DNA from: an uncultured Bacteroidota bacterium
GTDB lineage: Bacteria > Bacteroidota > Bacteroidia > Chitinophagales > Chitinophagaceae
DNA length: 34,357 nucleotides
Assembly (NCBI GenBank): GCA_903881585.1
Contig: CAIRTW010000211.1
Span: forward strand, 1-34,357
Direction of reading: 5' to 3'
The notes under the pieces were generated by a model. The model searched no databases. It was not told where the DNA came from and was given only the letters and a program-made list of their open reading frames with translations. This document shows positions 30,059 to 34,357 of the stretch, piece after piece (the stretch's first letter is position 1; each line of letters opens with the position of its first letter). The translations under genes were made by a program, and so were the position numbers.

Positions 30059-31242
30059 TTTTTTATTTCATTTATAGTTTTGTCACTGAAATGATTTGTA
30101 GCGACGGATAATTTATTTGCATTCCTGCTGCGCATTAATGAAAGCACCTGGTAAAATATGAACACCGGGATACTTATAAGGGAACGCACAATGCGCTTAT
30201 CCGGCTTAGCGTAGATGATGGCGATCATAAACCCGCCAATGAAACAGGCAAAGCCGGCAAGCCATAATATGAGCGCCAGATTACTTACCCATATACTGAT
30301 GACCGTAAAGAACATAGCCAAAATAAGAAAAATAAAAAGTGGTGGGCGTAGCAAAATGACACCAAACAAAATACGGTTGAAATCAAACTTCCTGATGCCC
30401 GCACCCACCAATGAGAACCCGAATTTAAAATAGCGGAACCACGTATTTATCCAGCGGGCGCGCTGCTTTACCAGTTGGTCCGACTTGGTGGTCTTTTCGT
30501 CATAGACAATAGCGTGCTCGTTAAATGCGATGCGGTAGCCACGGCTCAGTATCTCCATCTGCAGCACCTTGTCAAACCCTGCTCCTGTTATGTCCAGGTG
30601 CTCGAGGCATTCGCGGTAGAGGCTGGTTTTAAATGCCATGCCAGAGCCGGCCAGTGTAGCCGAAGAACCTATATTGAAGAGCACCTCGCCATCATAAAAG
30701 TGGTAATAGATGTCGCGGGATGCATCGAGGCAGGCAAAGGTAGTGTCCAGGTTCTTGGCCATTCTTATGCCCTGCACTGCAGAAAAACCGGCGTCGAAAT
30801 ACCTGTTCAGCTCATTGAGGTATTGCGGATCCGCAAGGTTGTCTGAATCGATAATGGTAAGCACATCGTGCGGGCGGATAAAATTGCGGATGGCATAGAA
30901 GTGCGACCTCGTATTGCTGGCAAGTGTTTCTGGCGGGCGAAGTACTATTACCCGGGCATCGTCAAATTTCAGTCCGGAGATGTCGCATTTATCTGCAACG
31001 ATATAAATAATGTAGTTGGTATAATTGAGCTTCAGCAATGAATCAACAACGGAATGCAATGAGCCCGTTTGTTCGTAGGCCGTAACTATTATAGCATAAT
31101 CGTGTTTTTGGCTGCTTGCTTCGGCAGGCTTCACTTTTCGCTTTACGACCCACAGCAGGAAGAGGATAAAGGGGACAAACAAATTATACCCTATTACCAG
31201 CTGGAGCAATATCCATATTCCGTAAAGAATTTTCGTGGGCAT
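30055..31242 (-). CDS. Processive-type family 2 glycosyltransferase
   Basis: The 395-residue protein has an N-terminal hydrophobic segment (about 8-33), a GT2 domain and three to four C-terminal membrane helices (about 288-370). It keeps the full motif set of processive synthases: D84 in IVADKCD, DSD at 132-134, an acidic residue near D224, and the acceptor motif QRARW (260-264). That set is shared with cellulose, chitin and hyaluronan synthases, which couple polymerisation to membrane passage, but also with some single-addition enzymes. Its stop overlaps the start of the small membrane gene, and its start lies seven bases after the BY-kinase-like gene. Product unknown. Confidence 0.87.
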   Translation of the reverse strand: MPTKILYGIWILLQLVIGYNLFVPFILFLLWVVKRKVKPAEASSQKHDYAIIVTAYEQTGSLHSVVDSLLKLNYTNYIIYIVADKCDISGLKFDDARVIVLRPPETLASNTRSHFYAIRNFIRPHDVLTIIDSDNLADPQYLNELNRYFDAGFSAVQGIRMAKNLDTTFACLDASRDIYYHFYDGEVLFNIGSSATLAGSGMAFKTSLYRECLEHLDITGAGFDKVLQMEILSRGYRIAFNEHAIVYDEKTTKSDQLVKQRARWINTWFRYFKFGFSLVGAGIRKFDFNRILFGVILLRPPLFIFLILAMFFTVISIWVSNLALILWLAGFACFIGGFMIAIIYAKPDKRIVRSLISIPVFIFYQVLSLMRSRNANKLSVATNHFSDKTINEIKK

Positions 31243-31249
31243 TGCCGGG

Positions 31250-33478
31250 TTATTTTTTAGGGTTATCGTTCTCGTCCACCTTGTTCAGTACCCATCCCAC
31301 GAATTTGCCGTTTATTGCTTTCAGGTATTCTACCTGGTCGCTCTTTTCGTAAGTGATATTCGTATTGGCCTCGAATACACACAGCATCCGGTCTGCCACT
31401 ACAATCCATTCTTTAGACTGATTGAGGGTATTAAGCGCGGATGCTTCTATAATGACCATTTCAAAAATATCTTTCAGCTCCATCAACTTTTGTTCGATAT
31501 CATAGAGGTTATTGATCTCAAACAATGAGATGTCGTTACCCTTATTGCCAAGTACGGTAACGTTGCCAGCATCAATGATATCATCGAGCGTAGTGTTGCC
31601 GGTGAGATAGTCTTCAATAAAAAACTGTGGTTGTGTGATAGAGGTGATACCGGGATTGAGAAAATTGCCATCTATGAGCAGCACTTTTTTGTTCATCATC
31701 TGGTACGCGCTTATGAGACTGAGGGCCAGCAGTGTTTTACCCTCGCCGCGGGTCATGCTCGTAATAACAAGGCTTCGTGCGCCGGCCATGGCCATATTTA
31801 CTTCAAAACGTGTGGAGCGCAGTAATTTTTTGAAAGCAATATTCGAGAGGTTAATAGATTTTTTGCGTGTTATCTTCTGAATATCCATTTTTGTGGAGCG
31901 CAGTAACTTTCTGAACTCATTGTTCATAGGGTCTATGTTCCAGAGCTTCTGAATATCGAGGAATGAGCTTCTGACTATAGGCAGATAGCCAAGCACTGGT
32001 ATGTCTGTGCGGGTAAGCAGGTCATTGGAGGTCTTTACCGTGTTATCTAAATAATAAAGAATGAACAGGATGAAAAAATAAAGGACAGCAGTGACCATGC
32101 CACCTACGACCACTAAAACGAGTTTCATAGAACCTTGTTTCTTTCCTGGCACACCTCCTTCGATCACTTTTATATGCACATTGGTATTATAGTCGATGTT
32201 TGACTGGTTGAATTTTTTCAGCATCTCGATATACTCCTGGGCATCCACGCTTATTTCGTTTTCAGAAGCCTGTATCACAGCCTCGTTCGGCACCATGCCA
32301 TTCAGGCGCTTGTTGAGGCCGGATATTACATCCTCGAGAGAAGTAATACTGCTTTTTGCAAGGCCCAGTTCCACTTCCAGGCGCAGCTTTTCGCTGATGA
32401 GCTCCGTTTTTGCAGAATTTGGATTGGACGAATTCTTGTCAACGCCCTGGCTGATCCGCTGATTGATCTGGTTTCTCAGCGCAGAGATCTTCTGTTTTAT
32501 GTTCTCGTCATAATTGCTCCTGATGTATTTGTCGTTGTATGATTCCAGCAATTTCTGATCGGCAACAATATCGCGGGCTACGAGATTTTCTTTAGTTTCA
32601 CTGAGTTGTTTTTCATTTTCGCTGAATTTTGAGTCGATGGTTTCAATGGCGCCCATGTTGGCAGCCACTTGTTTGTGAGCAATACCCAGCTGGGTTTCAA
32701 AGTCTGCAATTTCTCCATAGAGCACTTTTGCCTGGTCGCTGATGTTGAGTACCCGGTTTTGTATTTTGTATGCTTTCAGTCGCTCATTCCGTGCATCCAG
32801 CGAATCCTTTTTCTGCCGCATTACCTGGCTGAGGTAGTCTATGTTCTTGCGCTCATTGTCCTGCGTGAAGTAGCCGTAGTAACTGATGAACTCAGAGCAC
32901 ATGGCATTGACAACAAATGCAGAAAGAAGGGGATTCTCAGAGTCGTAGTCCACATCAATGAAATCGCTGCTCTCAACACGGTATATGTGTATTTTCTTTC
33001 TCAGCGCGTCATAGTCGTAACCCATGGATACAAGTACCTGGTAAAGGCCATTCTGATCTTTATCAAAAAGAGAGAGGGGGAGACGTTCCCTGTAAAGCCG
33101 TGTATATACGTCTATCGCATGAGCCCTTGCATCTGGGTTAAGGTAGCTGAGGAGCTTGCTTGGTTTCCGGAAAGGGGTGGTGGAGGTGAGGTCATGAATT
33201 ATAAGCTGATAAGACACTTCGTCTGATACGGCCTTCAGCTGCATGGTTTGTATGAGGTTACTGAAGTTCTGGTTTATTTTCAGTTCTCCCATATCCTGGG
33301 TATTTTGCAGCAGCTGTTGTGATTTTTCGGTGATGCCGGAAGACAAACGGGCTTTCGACGCATAAGTATCGGGCAGCTTACGCACCAGGAACCAGGTAAG
33401 TATCATCATAAGAATGGGGATCACAATGAGCCCATACTTATGTTTCTTTACAATGTTGAAATACTTTAATACCTCCAT
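31250..33478 (-). CDS. Wzz/BY-kinase-like chain-length protein with altered ATPase motifs
   Basis: The 742-residue protein has an N-terminal Wzz domain with membrane helix 17-33, a long coiled-coil region (about 205-400), a second helix (452-477), and a cytoplasmic ATPase-like domain (about 520-742) related to bacterial tyrosine kinases of the Wzc type. Walker A is present as SMTRGEGKT (574-582). In Walker A' the second acidic residue is missing (LLIDGNFLNP), and Walker B reads IFEMVIIEAS with E678 where an aspartate is usual. The C-terminal tyrosine cluster is absent. A motif before Walker A is duplicated 27 residues apart (FRKLLRSTKM, FKKLLRSTRF). It probably controls chain length and export, perhaps without kinase activity. 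Confidence 0.87.
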   Translation of the reverse strand: MEVLKYFNIVKKHKYGLIVIPILMMILTWFLVRKLPDTYASKARLSSGITEKSQQLLQNTQDMGELKINQNFSNLIQTMQLKAVSDEVSYQLIIHDLTSTTPFRKPSKLLSYLNPDARAHAIDVYTRLYRERLPLSLFDKDQNGLYQVLVSMGYDYDALRKKIHIYRVESSDFIDVDYDSENPLLSAFVVNAMCSEFISYYGYFTQDNERKNIDYLSQVMRQKKDSLDARNERLKAYKIQNRVLNISDQAKVLYGEIADFETQLGIAHKQVAANMGAIETIDSKFSENEKQLSETKENLVARDIVADQKLLESYNDKYIRSNYDENIKQKISALRNQINQRISQGVDKNSSNPNSAKTELISEKLRLEVELGLAKSSITSLEDVISGLNKRLNGMVPNEAVIQASENEISVDAQEYIEMLKKFNQSNIDYNTNVHIKVIEGGVPGKKQGSMKLVLVVVGGMVTAVLYFFILFILYYLDNTVKTSNDLLTRTDIPVLGYLPIVRSSFLDIQKLWNIDPMNNEFRKLLRSTKMDIQKITRKKSINLSNIAFKKLLRSTRFEVNMAMAGARSLVITSMTRGEGKTLLALSLISAYQMMNKKVLLIDGNFLNPGITSITQPQFFIEDYLTGNTTLDDIIDAGNVTVLGNKGNDISLFEINNLYDIEQKLMELKDIFEMVIIEASALNTLNQSKEWIVVADRMLCVFEANTNITYEKSDQVEYLKAINGKFVGWVLNKVDENDNPKK

Positions 33479-34179
33479 TATTTTATATCTTCAAGTTTTG
33501 ACCCGATGATCTCTTCAAGGTTACTTTTCGCTATCAACAATTGTGTTTCCGATTGTATTTTTGCCTGCACGGTGCTGGCGTAAGCCTGGTAAGTACTGTT
33601 GTAGGTGTCGAACGGCACTTCTCCTTTTTCGAATTTGTGTTTTGATTCCTGGTAGATACTGTCTGAGCTTTCTACGTTGCGGGTGCTCCAGTTAACAAGC
33701 GACTGCTGCTGCACGTATATGTAATACCTCTGTTTTACGATCGCAGCGATATTGAGCAGATATTCCTCCTCATTCAGTTTTGCTATGTCTAATTCCTGTT
33801 TGGCAATTTTCACTTGCCCGGGTTTCTGAAGAACGTTGCCTATGCTGGTGCTGAAACCTACCGAATAACCACCCAGGAAGGACTGGCCACCACCGGTGAC
33901 CACCAGGGAGCCGCCGCCGGACTGGGCCGGGCTATATAGGTAATTGAGAGAGAAGATATTAAACCAGTCCTGCCGCGCTTTCTGGATATTGATGTGCGCG
34001 ATATTTACGCGGTCCTCATAGGTTTTCGCCTTGGGGTAGTGCAGCTTCGCAGAGGCGATCAGTTTTTCGATAAAAGTGTCGGAGATATTTGGCAGAATTG
34101 ACTCTTGTGCCGATTCCTGTGCCCTGCCTATATTTACTATGAACAAAAACAGTATAAAAAGAATATACCTTGAATTCAT
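33478..34179 (-). CDS. Half-length TolC-like outer-membrane protein
   Basis: The 233-residue product has a signal peptide (about 1-20, ending GRAQ) and long helices with the pattern of TolC-family outer-membrane efflux proteins: VNIAHINIQKARQDWFN, QVKIAKQELDIAKLNEEEYLLNIAAIVKQRYYIYVQQ and LLIAKSNLEEIIGSKL. Full TolC proteins have two such repeats and about 450 residues; here there is only one. The SGGGSLVVTGGGQSFLGGYSVGFS segment could be membrane-embedded beta strand. The stop TAA overlaps the ATG of the Wzz-like gene as TAATG. Its place at the head of the operon suggests it forms an outer-membrane exit channel, with more copies per channel than TolC. Confidence 0.8.
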   Translation of the reverse strand: MNSRYILFILFLFIVNIGRAQESAQESILPNISDTFIEKLIASAKLHYPKAKTYEDRVNIAHINIQKARQDWFNIFSLNYLYSPAQSGGGSLVVTGGGQSFLGGYSVGFSTSIGNVLQKPGQVKIAKQELDIAKLNEEEYLLNIAAIVKQRYYIYVQQQSLVNWSTRNVESSDSIYQESKHKFEKGEVPFDTYNSTYQAYASTVQAKIQSETQLLIAKSNLEEIIGSKLEDIK

Positions 34180-34357
34180 TAAAATAATTTATCTGTATAG
34201 AAATAAGCGCAAAATGCCCTGAAAATTATAAGAGATTTCAAGTACACGTAAAAATATGCAGTAAAATTAAGACATTTAAACCCAGATTACGTATTAGCGA
34301 TAAAATGCCTAAATTGATCTTCAAATCCTAATGCGTAGCAATAGAGAAATTGAACGA
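34180..34357. other. Upstream region of the second polysaccharide operon (window end)
   Basis: These 178 bases are AT-rich, carry no gene, and should hold the promoter of the minus-strand operon. TATAAT (minus strand, about 34225-34230) is visible, with TATAATTTTC around it near the -7 pattern, but no confident -33/-7 pair is seen. Confidence 0.35.

Overview
The window looks like a chromosomal segment of a Bacteroidota bacterium, most likely Chitinophagaceae or a close relative. The evidence is two secreted repeat proteins with C-terminal type IX secretion (T9SS) sorting domains, a LytTR response regulator beside a TPR histidine kinase with a HisKA_2 core, -7 boxes of the Bacteroidota type TAnnTTTG ahead of several genes, scarce Shine-Dalgarno sequences, and many short dispersed repeats between genes. 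The placement rests on gene content only; there is no rRNA or other taxonomic marker. I saw no tRNA, rRNA or CRISPR array.

Layout. 172-3447 (+): a PaaK-like adenylate-forming enzyme, a DedA membrane protein and an MFS transporter. 3565-4866 (-): a receiver-PAS-PAS-HisKA protein that stops before any ATPase domain. 4867-6220: 1.35 kb of noncoding DNA packed with repeats, including eleven TTGCTCA heptamers, six of them at exact 11-bp spacing next to a consensus DnaA-box sequence. 6221-10341 (-): two secreted proteins, each with seven propeller-type repeats and a T9SS tail. 10464-13140 (-): a LytTR regulator and its TPR histidine kinase. 13247-14023 (-): a DUF4184 membrane protein.

14223-21006 is the first half of an exopolysaccharide locus: a single-domain receiver, a sugar transferase that starts the glycan and carries an N-terminal pseudo-receiver, three GT2 glycosyltransferases, a GT14-like enzyme and an ATP-grasp enzyme. 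27200-34179 (-) is the second half: half-size TolC-like protein, Wzz/BY-kinase-like protein, processive-type GT2, a 50-residue membrane protein, an O-antigen ligase/polymerase-like protein and a GT4-type glycosyltransferase. Several genes in this half overlap by one to fourteen bases, so they are probably translationally coupled. No Wzx flippase and no Wza-type export protein is visible in the window.

Between the two halves lie housekeeping and accessory genes. A Fic-family protein with an N-terminal winged-helix-like region has an array of TTGTCGTAA boxes directly upstream. A SUKH (SMI1/KNR4-like) gene is split by a 365-bp element with inverted terminal repeats and an 8-bp target duplication; the element has no transposase and is filled by one small membrane-protein gene. 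Then follow ribosome recycling factor (frr), an IscA/HesB-type iron-sulfur carrier, two small uncharacterised genes, and ffh of the signal recognition particle.

The observations most likely to be new are the compact single-gene element inside the SUKH gene (one excised target copy restores a 150-residue reading frame), the receiver/pseudo-receiver pairing at the polysaccharide-initiating enzyme, the 11-bp-periodic TTGCTCA array, and the unannotated 50-residue membrane protein.
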